Positions 1-11,835 of a DNA stretch of 64,000 nucleotides are shown piece by piece. Below the pieces are notes generated by a model. That model saw only the letters and a list, made by a program, of their open reading frames with translations. It had not been told where the DNA came from and did not search any database. The translations under genes and the position numbers were made by a program. Positions within the stretch are counted from its first letter, which is position 1. Each line of letters opens with the position of its first letter. Source of the stretch: Atrina japonica. Taxonomy: Eukaryota; Mollusca; Bivalvia; Pterioida; Pinnidae. The DNA lies in the NCBI GenBank assembly GCA_030159075.1, contig BROG01001159.1, forward strand, positions 50,157 through 114,156, in the 5' to 3' direction.

Positions 1-189
1 TTATAGCGTTAAGGCGTTTACTTAGGCTCCTAGAATGGTTTAAAAAGCGATATATTACATGTGTCGCAGTGCATAATTTGGAATACGTACTACTGAATTA
101 ATTATATAAATTATTGCATGCACTGTAAAAGGCATAGATCCAAACAATCACTGTTATATTTCTATTAAACCCGGGGGTATGGTAATTCG

Positions 190-1365
190 AGGGCAATGTG
201 TTCGACAGTTTGGATTCCTAAACTTAGCAAAACCGCATATAAGCAGAGGTACATAGCAGGATCCAGCAAATTTCCTACAAAACCTTTACACTTAATCCTT
301 ACCAAGATACTAACAGCCGTTAAAGGGGAACTTCAGCAGTACCGTAGAGTTGCTTATTCCAGAAGCGGAGTAAATCAGATGTGGATTCTTAAAAATTCTA
401 AACAACTTTTAGAAAATCTGAAGGCATGACATTTTTCTCAGATTCACAGTATCAAAACATACGATTTATCTACTCTTTACACAGTAATTCCACATACAAA
501 ATTAAAAGAGAGAAGTTTTCGCATCATAGGCAACTGTTTCTCACTAACAGTGGTACCTGGGAATTTAAATACCTAGTGACTGGTTATAATGATACTTATT
601 TTGTCAAACACTAATCTCATTCTATACATAAATACACTGAAGTTAATAAAAAACATGCTGAAATTTCGAATAGACAATATGTTTGTAATGTTCAGAGACG
701 TCGTTTTTCAACAAACTATTGGCATTCCTATGGGAACCAATTGTGTACCTTTAGTGGCCGACCTTTTCCTTTATTCATACGAAGCAAACTCTATTCGGAA
801 ACTGTTGAATTAAAAGAAGATAAATCGACGATGTTTTGTCAATTAATAACGACAATGTTCATACATATGTCGATGCGATATATCCCGAAATAGAAATTAA
901 ATATACAATAGAAACAAGCACACATACTTCATACTTAGACATTTTACTTACTATAGACAAAGACGGGGAATTAACAACTAGCTATACGACAAACGTGACG
1001 ATTTCGGCTTTCCCATTGTTAATTTCCACATTTAAGTAGTAATATCCCACAATCACCCGAATATGGAATTTATATTTCACAAATGATCCGATATGCCTGG
1101 GCGTTTTCAACATAAATCATTTAATATGCAGAAGTAAACTGCTCACTGACAAATTATTGACACAGGGATATCGAAAATCGCATTTGATGTCGACGTTCCG
1201 CAAATTTTACGGCCAGTATAATCTTGTTTGCGACTACTCTGTTTCACTAAATGAAATGTTGAGTTATCTGTTCGATGGCGGTTGAGACGTCTGCACCAAT
1301 TATGAGGATGATTAGTTCCTCCTATAAATAGCTGAAAATCTATAGACTTCAGTTTAGGGATCACT
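190..1365 (+). mobile_element. Penelope-like element remnant, reverse transcriptase region
   Basis: Degenerate reverse transcriptase coding DNA read across several frames. Frame one (from about 196) carries the palm/finger segment PKLSKTAYKQRYIAGS and, further on, SRSGVNQMWILKNSK. A second frame near 680-810 carries the motif IGIPMGTNCVPLVADLFLYS. A third (836-1039) carries the segment after the catalytic box, and the end near 1230-1290 matches the C-terminus seen in the other copies. The YIDD catalytic box present in the copies near 20.7 and 32.9 kb is degraded here by a frameshift and small deletion near 815-840. No GIY-YIG endonuclease is visible downstream. The same family recurs at least six times in the window. 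The family name (Penelope-like) is my inference from motif order; the presence of an RT is certain. It is a pseudogene. Confidence 0.75.
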
Positions 1366-1640
1366 TGATAGCTCTTGGACTATGTTCTATAGGTCACAAG
1401 AAACTGTATCAAAGTTTTAGATCCAGCTTCAGTCGGATGACCCCTTTTTGCGTCAGCAAAAAGCTCAGCTCTAGATTTTTCTTCTTCTCTTAGTAAATTT
1501 TGTATCATTTCTAGCTCAATGACGGCTGGTCCGTATGTACACAAGAACAACCATGTGAATTTTTTAAGGTCATCTCGTCTAAAGTCAATGCCACAGCTTA
1601 GTTCGAATGTAAAGTTGAAATTTTAAACTCAAAATAACTA
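1366..1640. repeat. Dispersed repeat shared with 19.33-19.45 kb
   Basis: The stretch near 1475-1535, containing TAGTAAATTTTGTATCATTT followed by a CTAGCTCA box, recurs near 19365-19400 beside an ATT microsatellite. No coding capacity is visible. The rest of the interval shows nothing I can assign. Confidence 0.45.
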
Positions 1641-3162
1641 ACAAGAGGCCCATGGGCCACATCGCTTACCTGAACTGTGTTGGTATATTATAAACATGGG
1701 AATTTCTTGTGAGTGGAGGAGACTTAAACATGATTGAAAATGACAAAGCCGAAAAAGATGTCAAAAATAATTTTCCAATTTATTCTAAAAACAGGAAATT
1801 GAATCAAGCATCCAAATGAATCACTCAGATGTAATTAGTTTTTCAATCCATGCAGAAGTTCTGGAGACGATTTTCAAATAGGGGTGTCCGCTGAGGCCTC
1901 TTTTGTCCCACCCTGGATCCCACCCGGAGCCGATCTGGTCAAAATGAACAAACTTGGTAGTGGACCTTGAGTACTTGCTTCTTAGGAACTTTCATCAAAA
2001 TCCCTTCAGCGGTATTGAAGAAGAAACCAATAGAGTGAAAAATCAACCCTTCATTTTGTGCAGTCTTGAAAAATCACAAAGAAATCAAAATACGGAATTT
2101 CAGCAAAATTCTTTTGGAAAGCCTTTATCTAGCAAAGTACAAGTAAAACACATGAAATGAATGCATCTTAATGAATAAAAGGGGAGAAAATCAAAGAAAT
2201 CACACAAAAATGAATGAAAATTACAAAGTCTAAAAAAAAGTCGAAAACGAGTCAACAAATTATTTTTCAATTTTTAACGAAATAAACAAACTTGAATTAT
2301 ACATCTATGTATCACTCAGATATAATTATTTTTTCAATCCATTGAGCGATTATGGAGTAGAGGATTTTTTAAACAGGGATACCCACTAGGGACCTCTCTT
2401 TCCCCACCCTGGGCCGACATAAACAAACTTGGTAGAGGACCTTGAGTAATTGCACCCTTTAAAGTTTCATCAAAATACCTTCAGCGGTTTTTAGGAAGCT
2501 GACAATGTGATAAATTAACCCCCATCTTCCTTTTTGCAGTCTTAAAAAATACATAAAAAAAATTCAAAAACTTGCATTTCACCTAAATTCTTTCCGGAGA
2601 GCATTAATGTACCATACTACATGTACAACGCTTAAAATGAATGTATCATAATGAATACAAATTACAATGTCTAAAAAATGTCAAAAACGCGTCATAAATT
2701 TATTTTCCGATTTCTACGAAATGAACAAACTTTAACTATACATCTATGTAGATCACTAAGCTATAATTAATTTTATAGCGGTTCTGATGGAGGATATTTT
2801 TTTTAAACAGGGGTACCCCCTGGGGAAATCTTTTGCGTTTTAGCCCCTATTGTTGTCCCATCCTGACTCCCGTGGCATCCATTTGAACAAACTTGAATCT
2901 ACACTGTATAATGATGCTTCCATATAAATTTCACAAACTACATTTACTGTTCTTGAGAAGAAGATTTGAAAAGATATTTACCTATATAAACCTATGTTAA
3001 ACTTTGGACCCATATTTGACCCCATTTTGACCCCGGGGGCTACCATTTGAACAAACCTGAATCTACACTATATGATGATGATTCCATATTAACTTCATAA
3101 ACTGTACACTTACTGTTCCTGAAAAGAGAATTTTTAAAGATATTTTCTTATTTAAATATAAA

Positions 3163-3297
3163 AATCTCAGATACCAAAGTATAAATCAATAGGATGTCTA
3201 GGACATAGATACAAATCCGGTAAAAATGGACAAACACGGACCTCTGGAAACCAAGAGGTGGGATCAGGTGCCATGGAGGAGTAAGCATCCCCTGTCA
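3163..3297 (-). mobile_element. Penelope-like element 3' tail, 5'-truncated
   Basis: The block beginning CTCAGATACCAAAGTATAAA and ending at GTAAGCATCCCCTGT matches the 3' untranslated tail that lies directly downstream of the RT reading frame in the copies at 20 kb and in both P450 introns, read on the minus strand. Only the tail is present; the element is truncated just 5' of it and joins a GGGTTA tract. Confidence 0.7.
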
Positions 3298-3320
3298 GGG
3301 TTAGGGTTAGGGTTAGGGTT
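3298..3320 (+). repeat. Interstitial telomere-like tract, GGG(TTAGGG)3TT
   Basis: Three perfect TTAGGG repeats plus flanking partial units lie exactly at the truncated 5' end of a Penelope-like tail. TTAGGG is the standard metazoan telomere repeat, present in molluscs. The tract is too short to be a chromosome end. Confidence 0.85.
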
Positions 3321-3699
3321 TGGAACCTATTGTGGCCCCATCCTGACGCCGGGGGCCACCATTTGAAGAAACATGTATCTACACTCTCAGGAAGTCTTGA
3401 CGTAAGTTTTGTCATTTTTGGCTCAGTGGTTCTTGAGAAGATTTTTTTAAGACACCCGCCCAATTTTTAATGAATTACAGTTACCCACCCCCCCCCCCCT
3501 TGATAAGGACCCGACCATCGATTTGAATAAAGGTGAATTCTCTTCACCCAAATATGCTTTGTGCCAAGTTTGTTCAAATTGGTCCAGTGGTTCTAGAGAA
3601 GAAGTCAGAAATGTGAAAGTTTTACAGACGGACGGACGACGGACAACAGGAGATCAGAAATTGTCATTTAAACCTTCCGTTCAGGTGAGCTAAACAATA

Positions 3700-4250
3700 T
3701 AAAACTCTATATATATGTTAGTGTTGAAGATTTGTAGGAAAATATTTGTGCGAAGATTCACGGTCATGGGATCAAAGGTCAAGGTCACAGCTTAATTTGA
3801 ATGTTAAGTCGAACTATTTTTTCCGGATTCAAATGACTGAAAGATTACGTTCTGTAACACAGGTAGGCCCAAATAAAACTGTTCATTATTCATAAAAAAT
3901 TAAGCGTAATCAATTTATCATTGAAAAACAGCGGAAAGTGTGACATTAGTAAGGCCAAAATTTTGTTGAGAAATTAGATTAAAAACCATAATAGTAATTT
4001 TTCAATAGTAGTCTTCTCGAACTGACAATAAATTGAGTTATATCTGCACATGTCTTTTCTAGTACCAGAATCATGTTTGGTGACGCGCATCTAGTAGTTA
4101 ATAGTTGTGTGTATGCCTGAGTGACTATACTATCATATAAAAGAGTGGAATCTCATTACAAATGTAAGTTTCCTTCAGGTTTTTACTTTTTATATAGGGA
4201 GGGTACTTTTGTAGAGAAAAAGTCTTAGAAAAAATCACGTTTATATGGAT
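3700..4250. repeat. AAGGTCA-containing repeat remnant, then unassigned AT-rich DNA
   Basis: Near 3720-3860 a unit with ATCAAAGGTCAAGGTCACAG is followed by a TTGAATGTTAAGTCGAA-like stretch. The same unit recurs near 18.8, 19.8-19.95, 22.7-22.9 and (inverted) 24.2-24.5 kb. I see nothing in 3870-4250. Confidence 0.5.
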
Positions 4251-4292
4251 ATCACACTGCATATCGGAGTTGATAACTTTTTGAAGAAGTAT

Positions 4293-4376
4293 TTATTTTT
4301 TCAATGTCAAGTCACAGGAAAAAACTCACAGGAATAAGATCATTTTATATGGGTTTACTTGACATTGAAAAAATAA
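4293..4376. repeat. Perfect 20-bp inverted repeat with 44-bp loop
   Basis: TTATTTTTTCAATGTCAAGT at 4293-4312 is the exact reverse complement of 4357-4376. The loop holds two TCACAGGAA-type direct repeats. It may be a small fold-back element or a cruciform-prone site. Confidence 0.85.
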
Positions 4377-4484
4377 TGCATAAAAATATTAGAAACATAC
4401 TGATTATATGATGTTAAAGATCATAATGATATTTTATTTAAATGCATATTTGTGCTTGAGAATCACATACAGGGCTGGGTGCGC

Positions 4485-4650
4485 TATAGGCGACAAAGTC
4501 ATTTTAATGCGTTTTTCGCGTAATAACCCTTTCAAAAGCCTTCATAATGCCTCTTCGCCTTGTAGCTCCTTTCAACAATCGTTATAGCGCCTTTTTTGCG
4601 TATTGATACCTTTAAGTCGCGTAATAACCCTTTTCAAAAGCTGTTCTATA
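4485..4650 (+). repeat. GCGTAATAAC dispersed repeat
   Basis: Short blocks such as TTTTCGCGTAATAACCCTTT and CAATCGTTATAGCGCC repeat here and recur at 7285-7410 and, inverted, at 33310-33440. It is non-coding. Confidence 0.6.
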
Positions 4651-4664
4651 CGATGGCTGATTTG

Positions 4665-5170
4665 TGCCATTTCGTTGTTTCGACCTTTCGCCCCGAAAAA
4701 AACAACATTTAGTGCTTCTTAATTGTCGACCTTTCGTTGTTTCGCCTCCAAAGGGAGAGATTTAGTACTTCATATTTGATGACATTTCGTTTTTTTCGCC
4801 CCGATAGAACGAGATTTTATTTCTCTCAGTTGGCGATCTTTCATTTTTTCGCACCGAAAGGACAAAACAACGAGAATTGTTTCGCGAAAGGACCACAATG
4901 TTGGTCTCTAATTAGCAACACTAAAATCTCGTCATTTCGCATAACAATGTCAACGTTCATTGTTTCGGCCCAAAAGGACGATATTTTATTTTGCTTAATC
5001 GTCGACCTTTCGTTGTTTCGTCCCGAAAGGACGAGATTTAATATTTCTTAACTGGCGACCATCCGTTGTTTCGCCCCGGAAGGACGAGATTTAGTATATC
5101 TTAATTGGCGACCATCCGTTGTTTCGCCCCGAAAGGTCGAGATTTTATTGTCTTAATCGGCGACCTTTTT
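4665..5170 (+). repeat. Tandem array, unit about 56 bp
   Basis: About nine imperfect copies of a unit containing GACCTTTCGTTGTTTCGCCC, then a GAAAGGACGAGATTTAGTA-type stretch and TTCTTAATTGGC. Apparent reading frames through it are periodic by-products of the array. One inverted single copy lies at 8713-8795. Confidence 0.8.
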
Positions 5171-5477
5171 GCTCATATTTAGGATGCATTGAGAAAAACG
5201 CAGTAGACCCTGATACTGAAAACAAAGAACATTATGATTGCAGATTTACAATTGTACGATATTTATCTCATTTTCCTATAACACATACATACACACATTA
5301 CTACAATCACACTAGTCACCTGTCTTACTACAGAAGAAACAATTCATTTATATGATGATAGAATATTAATAATTGATTAACATCTAGATTAATTATAAAT
5401 AATTGAATCATAAACTAATGCATTTCATATTTCATTATGAAATTGTATAAAGAAAAATTAACTCCATATATTTGTAT

Positions 5478-6170
5478 AATATGTTGTCTTAATAATTACA
5501 AATATGTATTTATACCTGTCTATAGAATATAGTGCAGGAAGGATTAGTCAGGGTGTGCCATGACTACAAATAATAATGCAAAGTCTCAGATCATCATTTA
5601 CTCATTGATGTTTAATTATCATTTAAGTTTTATAACTTTATATTAAAATATATAAAATATAAATAATACCTGGATTCTGATTTATTTATTACAATATATA
5701 CAATTCATCCTCATGTTTACAACTTCTTCTATCATTCTAATCAGGTTCACTGCGCGTATAATTCAGGAATTACTAGTGCATTACAGCATGAAACGTAAAT
5801 AAAAAATGACAAAAATAACAATGAAATAATGAAACTGATAGATATTTTGAGTTTTCAGTTTTGCCAGAATTGTTTTAGAATTGTCATTCTATGAATGTTT
5901 CGAAAAACAGTCAAATTACATTTCATGTATATTGAAGAATATAAAAATTAAATCAATTTGAGCACATCGCGTTCTCTGTTCATGCACACGATATTCTGTT
6001 CCAGTTTAATTCATCTCTTGTAAAACATTCCAAGGATGCATGCAACAATATCTTTTGTATCACATGCCTTTGCCGTCCTATGAATAAGATGGCTATTATG
6101 TTCTGTTAAACGAGTATGACATTCTTATAGTTTCAATATTAACTGTGTCATCCACGCGTAAAACAAGACA
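5478..6170 (+). repeat. Interspersed repeat, copies at 9.36-9.82 and 33.48-33.93 kb
   Basis: The 5' part (5478-5925) aligns by eye with 33480-33925 in the same orientation, including GGGTGTGCCATGACTACAAA and an AATACCTGGATTCTGATTTA block. The 3' part (5826-6165) aligns with 9362-9820, including GTTCTCTGTTCATGCACACG. No protein was recognised, and target duplications could not be fixed by eye. Confidence 0.65.
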
Positions 6171-6260
6171 ATATCAAAAATTGTATTTTCATAATCGGCC
6201 TTCCGGTGTGCATTCGTAAATCGCATGTTACTTTCGCTGTGTATACATGTATACAAATTA

Positions 6261-6262
6261 AG

Positions 6263-6296
<34 letters not shown>

Positions 6297-6300
6297 GACG
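6261..6300 (+). repeat. AG / ACAG microsatellite
   Basis: A short (AG)n run passes into (ACAG)n. Confidence 0.8.
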
Positions 6301-6559
6301 TATCTATATTTGATATATTGACAAATACATACAAACATACAACAAAGGCCGATCTAGACATTTTCAAAGAGTCGGGATTAAGGCTGAATATATGCCTATA
6401 TAACAACATCTATATAACAACACATTACTCAGATTTTTCTCAATAATCAAGAGGGTAATCATTTGAGGAAAATATCTTCGTCTGGATGGAGTACCTAATT
6501 CACAAAATGCAAAACTGCATGTTTTTAAATTTGTATTTCTTTAACCAAAAAGCTCTCGC

Positions 6560-6560
6560 G

Positions 6561-6643
<83 letters not shown>
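6560..6643 (+). repeat. (CA)n microsatellite
   Basis: About 40 uninterrupted CA units. Reading frames across it are artefacts. Confidence 0.95.
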
Positions 6644-6644
<1 letters not shown>

Positions 6645-6649
6645 GTGCG

Positions 6650-8710
6650 GGAGCGTAGTGAAGTTTTGGCATTGACTTTTGATTTAAATACAATTTGTTC
6701 CCACAACATCCCGTACGCTGTGGTTTTAGTACACCTTTTATGAGCCTTAATCGGGCATGCATTTTTAAAAGCAATACGTTGAATGGCAATTTATTTCACT
6801 TAAAAATATTTCTGGGCCATAAAATAATGTTAATGCAATTCTTTAAAATCACCTTATTATAAATCTACGTCATACTTTTAGCTTCACATTACATAGGAAT
6901 GTTATCCATACCATACGGACAAAGTAATATTGTTTTTCGTTTCTGCTTTGTGTAATCTTGCAGGTAGGATTTGAGTTAATTTTAAAAAGAAACAAAGTAT
7001 TTTCATCATTTTCACCAACCGAGAATAATTGTTTTTTTTAGAAATAACCATGTGATGTCGTTTTCTCGTATACACATCCAAGGTTATTAGTAATAAAACC
7101 TCTATAACACGATACAAAGACATATTTGGGTTCTTATACTGTTTAAATGTTACAATTGCTGAAAGACATTTTTTAAGGATATTTATGGTTTTTGTTTTAG
7201 TTTCTTGTTTGTGTATTACCTTGCTGGCTGGTAGGTTTTCTGATTATCAATTGACGCAAAATATAAAAAATTACTTTGATTCAATCTTTTCGCGTAATAA
7301 CGCTTTTCAAATGTCGTTATAACACGTGTGTCGCTTAATAACGGTTTCGGCAATAGTCGTTCAACGTTTTCTTCTCGTAATATTGCCTTTCAAAATTCGT
7401 AATAAAGGTTTTCCGCGTGATATATAATTATGACAAAGTGTCGAAATGCGACATTGTCGTTTGTGACGATGTCATGTCGTAAATGTTCTCACTAAAGCAG
7501 TAGTTTTGGAGGCATTTAAAGAGTTCAATGACAAAAAATTCGAAAAAAAATTAATTTAAGTGTGATTATTAAAAAAGTATCATATAAGCTACACTGGGTA
7601 TTAGGGGGCCACACCTGTACCCATCGTTCTCAGTGTCACTAAGTCTTAGCACAAGTAAATAGGATAAGTCTACACAAGCTGTCAATTTGTTGTAAAATAT
7701 ACTTGTAAAACAGAAATAAAATTATTTTGAAGTCTGGAAATTGTCTGAAATCTGCATGGTGAAATAAAATGTATTTAAAATAGGTATATGATTTTACAGT
7801 AAACACGTGTTATGTTGTTTCTGTTGTTGTTTATCGCATGACGATTGGTTAGTTTTGCTTATTAAGGGTAACGGCGTTAAAAGCATGGAAGTTGTGTCCA
7901 GGTATGTTACCTGGATTTTTAGTAACGAATATAAGGTATTCAAACCTTCGCCGCAAAGTGCAACAGACGCTTACTTCCCCACCAACCCGCCCGTCGTTTT
8001 TTAATGTATTGTAATTTCGTATGGGATATTAATTCTTTTTTATTTTTTTTGTAGAAAATGGTGTGTGTGATGTGCATATGAATAATACGGCACGCGCAGA
8101 TAATTTACCTTTATCTATGTACTATAATTTAATAAAGTCTTTTGCACTCGCACTTGCGAGCTTATCCTAGTTATGTGTTGAGTTTATTTTATAAATAATT
8201 CATGTTCGGTTGAAACTGGCGAATTAGAACATAATATAGCTTTACTCCAAAACGAAGTAACCTTTGAAAATAAGTAGTGCTATTGTGTTCCGTTGGTATT
8301 TTTTACATTGCCTTGTCTTACGCGTGAATGACACAGTTATTGTTGTAGAAATGCATACTCTATTAACAGAATATAATGGACTTCTAATTCATAGGATGGC
8401 AAATGTATATGACCCGAAAAAATTGTTGCTTACATCCCTGGAATGTTTTACAACAGATGAATCAAACTGGAACAGAATACCGTGTGCACGAAAAGGGAAT
8501 GTGGCGTGCTCAAATTTATTCATTTTTAAAAATATTTTTCAATATATATTAAATCTAATTTCACAGTTTTTCAAAACATTCAAGGAAAGACATTTTTAAA
8601 ACAATTTTGACAAAACTAAAAATAAAATTCATAAAATTCAAATTACCCATCACTTTCATTATGTTAAAATTTTCTGCTTTAAAGATTCAGAAATTTTAAT
8701 AGAAAACTGA
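6650..8710. other. Intergenic AT-rich DNA with one short repeat
   Basis: No convincing gene is seen. A GCGTAATAAC-type repeat lies at 7285-7410 (TTTTCGCGTAATAACGCTTT). The open frame at 8264-8599 starts at a TTG, has no recognisable domain and sits in AT-rich sequence, so I do not call it. Confidence 0.5.
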
Positions 8711-8712
8711 CT

Positions 8713-8795
8713 TCTTGATGCCAATTAAGAAGTATTAAATCTCGTTCTGTCGAGGCAAAACAATGAAAGATCAGCACAACGAAAGGGCAAAAAGT
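8713..8795 (-). repeat. Inverted single copy of the 4.7-5.2 kb tandem unit
   Basis: On the minus strand it reads a CTTTCGTTG box, then GAACGAGATTTAATACTTCT and TAATTGGCATC, matching one unit of the array at 4665-5170. Confidence 0.65.
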
Positions 8796-8799
8796 CTGA

Positions 8800-9360
8800 C
8801 ACCGTAGTTTCCAAAGTAGCATATTTAATGCTCTTTTTCAGTGTGTTGTTATCTCCATTTATATATATCATATTTCAGTGTTTTCAATCTAAGTCTTTTT
8901 TTTGTTTGAAATAAACCAGCATATCAAAACGTTTTAGATTAGTTGATATATCTTTTTAGGATGCAATGTGAACTTGAAATTATATTTATATTTCCAAAGT
9001 TTAATATATGGACGCTAACAATAGATAATGCTTCTGACGATGAATCACTTTCTTTTACAGTGACGTGTCAACATTAATACAACACGGTTTTTATCTATAT
9101 ATTAGATATAATACTACATCTTTGAAAAAAATATATCAAAAAGCAGTTTTCTATTCAATTTCAATACAATTTGCGAAATTAAATATAATTATTAATATTA
9201 TAAGTTTGTGTTTGTTTTGTTATAAATTCCATAGCTTTGTTTTATAGTAATGGCGACATTGTGGGGTATCAAATTTTAATGTCTCTTTTTAATATGCGTA
9301 AATAGGGAATGGTGACGTAAAGAAACCAGTTTTCAGTCACGATTTCAGAATCCTTGAACA
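8800..9360. other. No feature recognised
   Basis: AT-rich sequence with no coding pattern, array or repeat that I can place. Confidence 0.4.
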
Positions 9361-9361
9361 T

Positions 9362-9822
9362 AATGAAACTGGGAGATATTTAGAAATTTTTGGTTAAAAA
9401 AAAAAACAGAGAAACACCCAGAATTTCACAAAATTTGAGTGTTTTTCTGAGGTTTTTTTTGGCATACTGATACTTCCCTTTGGAGGACATTAACTTTTAT
9501 GGTTTTAAGTTTTGCCAAAAATTGTTTTACAAATGTCTTTCCATGAATATTTTGAAAAACTGTAAAATTACATTTAATATATGTTGAAAAAATATGTAAG
9601 TTAAATATATATCTGGGCATGTCACGTTCTCTGTTCGTGCACACGATATGGTGTTCGATTTTAATTCATGTCTCATGAAACATTACACGGATGTACGCAA
9701 TACTTTCTTTTTGTGTCACATACGTTTGCCATCCCATGAATTAGATGTCCATTATGTTCTGTTAACAGAGTGTGACATTCTTACAATTTCAACATTAACT
9801 GTGTCATCCACTTGTAAGACTA
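9362..9822 (+). repeat. Second copy of the 5.8-6.2 kb interspersed repeat
   Basis: Shares GTTCTCTGTTCGTGCACACG, the CATTATGTTCTGTTAACAGA region and AACTGTGTCATCCAC with 5826-6165, with small indels. Confidence 0.65.
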
Positions 9823-10307
9823 GGTGTTATTAAAAAATGTCAACGGAACAAAATAACACTACGTATGTGCAAAGGTTATGTCGTTTTCCTGTAAAGCTAT
9901 ATTTATGTCACCACGCTAAATTCAGACATTTTGTTTTATCTATTTATGGACTTTATTATTTATATGTATGTTTTACAAACAATTGACAGTTATTTAGACT
10001 GACCCTATATATCTGCGCTAAGACGTATGTTTTACAAAAAGTTGACAGTTATTTAGACACACCCTATATACCTGTGCTAAGACTTTAGTGACTCTTGGAA
10101 CAATGAATTTAATTACTCCAAATAACCTCATTTTAAGTGCTAAGTGCCCCTAACATAACTGAGCATTCTAATTTATCCAACGTTTTATGATTTAGTATAG
10201 TACAGGTAAATTTGAAAAGTTGGATGAGTGACATTTCAGTCTATAGGTAAATATCAACAGCTTGTGTGAAGTGTGAACGAAAAAATCATTTAAAATATGT
10301 TATATAT

Positions 10308-10437
10308 AAAAAAAAAATCTCAGATACCAAAGTATAAATCAATAGAATATCCAGGACATAGACACAAATCCGGTAAAAATGGACAAACACGGACCTCTGG
10401 AAACCAAGAGATGGGATCAGGTACCATGGAGGAGTAT
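10308..10437 (-). mobile_element. Penelope-like element 3' tail fragment
   Basis: Contains CTCAGATACCAAAGTATAAA through ACCATGGAGGAGTA, the dispersed tail of the RT element. It is truncated at the same side as the 3163-3297 copy and is followed by a small TTATTGAG duplication. Confidence 0.7.
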
Positions 10438-10569
10438 TATTGAGTTATTATTGAGTTATTGAGTTAAGAACCATATCAAAGTTCCATGTGAAATATTTGA
10501 ATTTTTCTGTATTATTTTTTCAAACTTTGCTTCATTTTTTCTTCTTCATTGTTATAATGAAGTTTGAAA

Positions 10570-10700
10570 TGTTCTAAAATGTTATTTCTAGTATATCAGG
10601 TCATTTTCACCATTGTGTTCCCTGGTCTTCACTACACATCTGTAGCCACTCATTGCTAAAAGAAGTAATAGCCTCTAGCATGTGGTATGATTAGGTAAAC
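10570..10700 (+). repeat. Dispersed repeat paired with 40.42-40.53 kb
   Basis: AAAATGTTATTTCTAGTATA, then a GTAGCCACTCA box and GCCTCTAGCATGTG, recur in the same order near 40420-40530. Confidence 0.55.
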
Positions 10701-11830
10701 TCTAACTTGTATATTACCCATTGGAACATATTCTGTCCCTGAAGCGGTGTGTTTATATATCTTGTGTGTTTGCACGTGTTTTCTTTCTTAAAATAAGTTG
10801 AAAGATAATTCTAATTTGTTTATTGTTTCTGCATTTTTCGTTTCAATATCTTTTTTTTTAATTTTCAATTTTGACATCTAGTTTTTTTTTTGTAACAAGA
10901 GGTTTCAGATGGTCGCCTAAGTCTGATACTTTGACCATGTTTTTTAACACGGTTTCGGGTGTATCTCGCTGTTCCATTTTTGGTTCTTTTACAGTTGAAG
11001 CATAGTTTGAGATTTCTGTTTGTTTTTTATTTGTTCTGTTCCTGTTTCTTTGTAGTGTCCTTATTTTCCGTCTCGGAGTTTAAATCGCTGTCAGATTGTG
11101 ATAAAAGACAACGTTTCCTCTTTCCACCATTATAACTGTCTTTTTGATTCATTATTTTTTTCAGACAAAATCTCACATGATTCACCATGTATATTTTATA
11201 TAAACACTATTTCATATATGTATACACCGTTCGAACGGGAAGTAACCACTGGACACTGTTCTGTCCACTGTTTAGCCACTATAGTCCGTGCGAGTTATAC
11301 ACTTTTCAATATCAGTAATTCATCGTTTCTTTTGTTTTATAAAAACGCTGTCAAATTCAACATTTACGATTTTCGGACAGATTCTTTTTAGGGTAATACA
11401 TAATAAATATCAACTAAAAAAATATAAAACAATTGAATTATTAAGGAATGGCTGTCTTAACAGTCAAACTTAATGTGATGGTTCAATAAACAAAAAGAAA
11501 ATAATAGGCATTCCTTATAAATAAATCTTAGATTGACAAAGTATCAAAACAGATTTAATTTCAATGAAGCACAAACATTAACACGTCACAGGAACGACGC
11601 GTCACAGCGCATGAATAAATATTACCTTGGGGAGGAGTTTATCTGTAGCTGTCATTCAACGCTGAAAACACAAGCCTAAAGGTCAAGAGTCGACTCTATA
11701 CAGAACAGACAGGTCGATAAAGTATAATTCTTCTGATTGGCGAATTGAAAGATGCAGTCGAGGAATTTGAAATTAATCCTGAAGACACACAGTTGATCGA
11801 TGACAACATTTTCGTGAAATTAACAGTTTT
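10700..11830. other. Intergenic DNA, no feature recognised
   Basis: Short open frames near 11098-11473 are low in complexity and overlap one another. No domain or splice pattern supports them. Confidence 0.4.
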
Positions 11831-11835
11831 GCCTA

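Larger units (their letters stand above)
1641..3690 (+). repeat. Composite bivalve-type repeat with internal degenerate units
   Basis: It begins with ACAAGAGGCCCATGGGCCAC and ends near 3690 with a CAGGTGAGCTAAAC terminus preceded by a GACGGACGGACGACGGACA tract. Internally, a unit containing CCACCATTTGAACAAAC, an 'ACTTACTGTTC(C/T)TGAAAAGA'-type stretch and a run of gaccc/ggccc-type boxes repeats imperfectly near 1920, 2400, 2860, 3040 and 3340. Similar ends occur near 37.6-38.3 kb and, inverted, near 43.63-43.66 kb. I associate this kind of repeat with bivalve genomes; I see no protein in it. A Penelope-like tail plus telomere-like repeats interrupts it at about 3160-3320. Confidence 0.6.

Noticed and set aside
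3298..3320. A true chromosome end or telomere
   Set aside because: Only three TTAGGG units inside dispersed repeats, with long non-telomeric sequence on both sides.
4737..5355. Arginine/phenylalanine-rich repetitive protein
   Set aside because: Its periodicity equals the 56-bp tandem DNA repeat, frames shift between units, and no start, splice or homology support exists.
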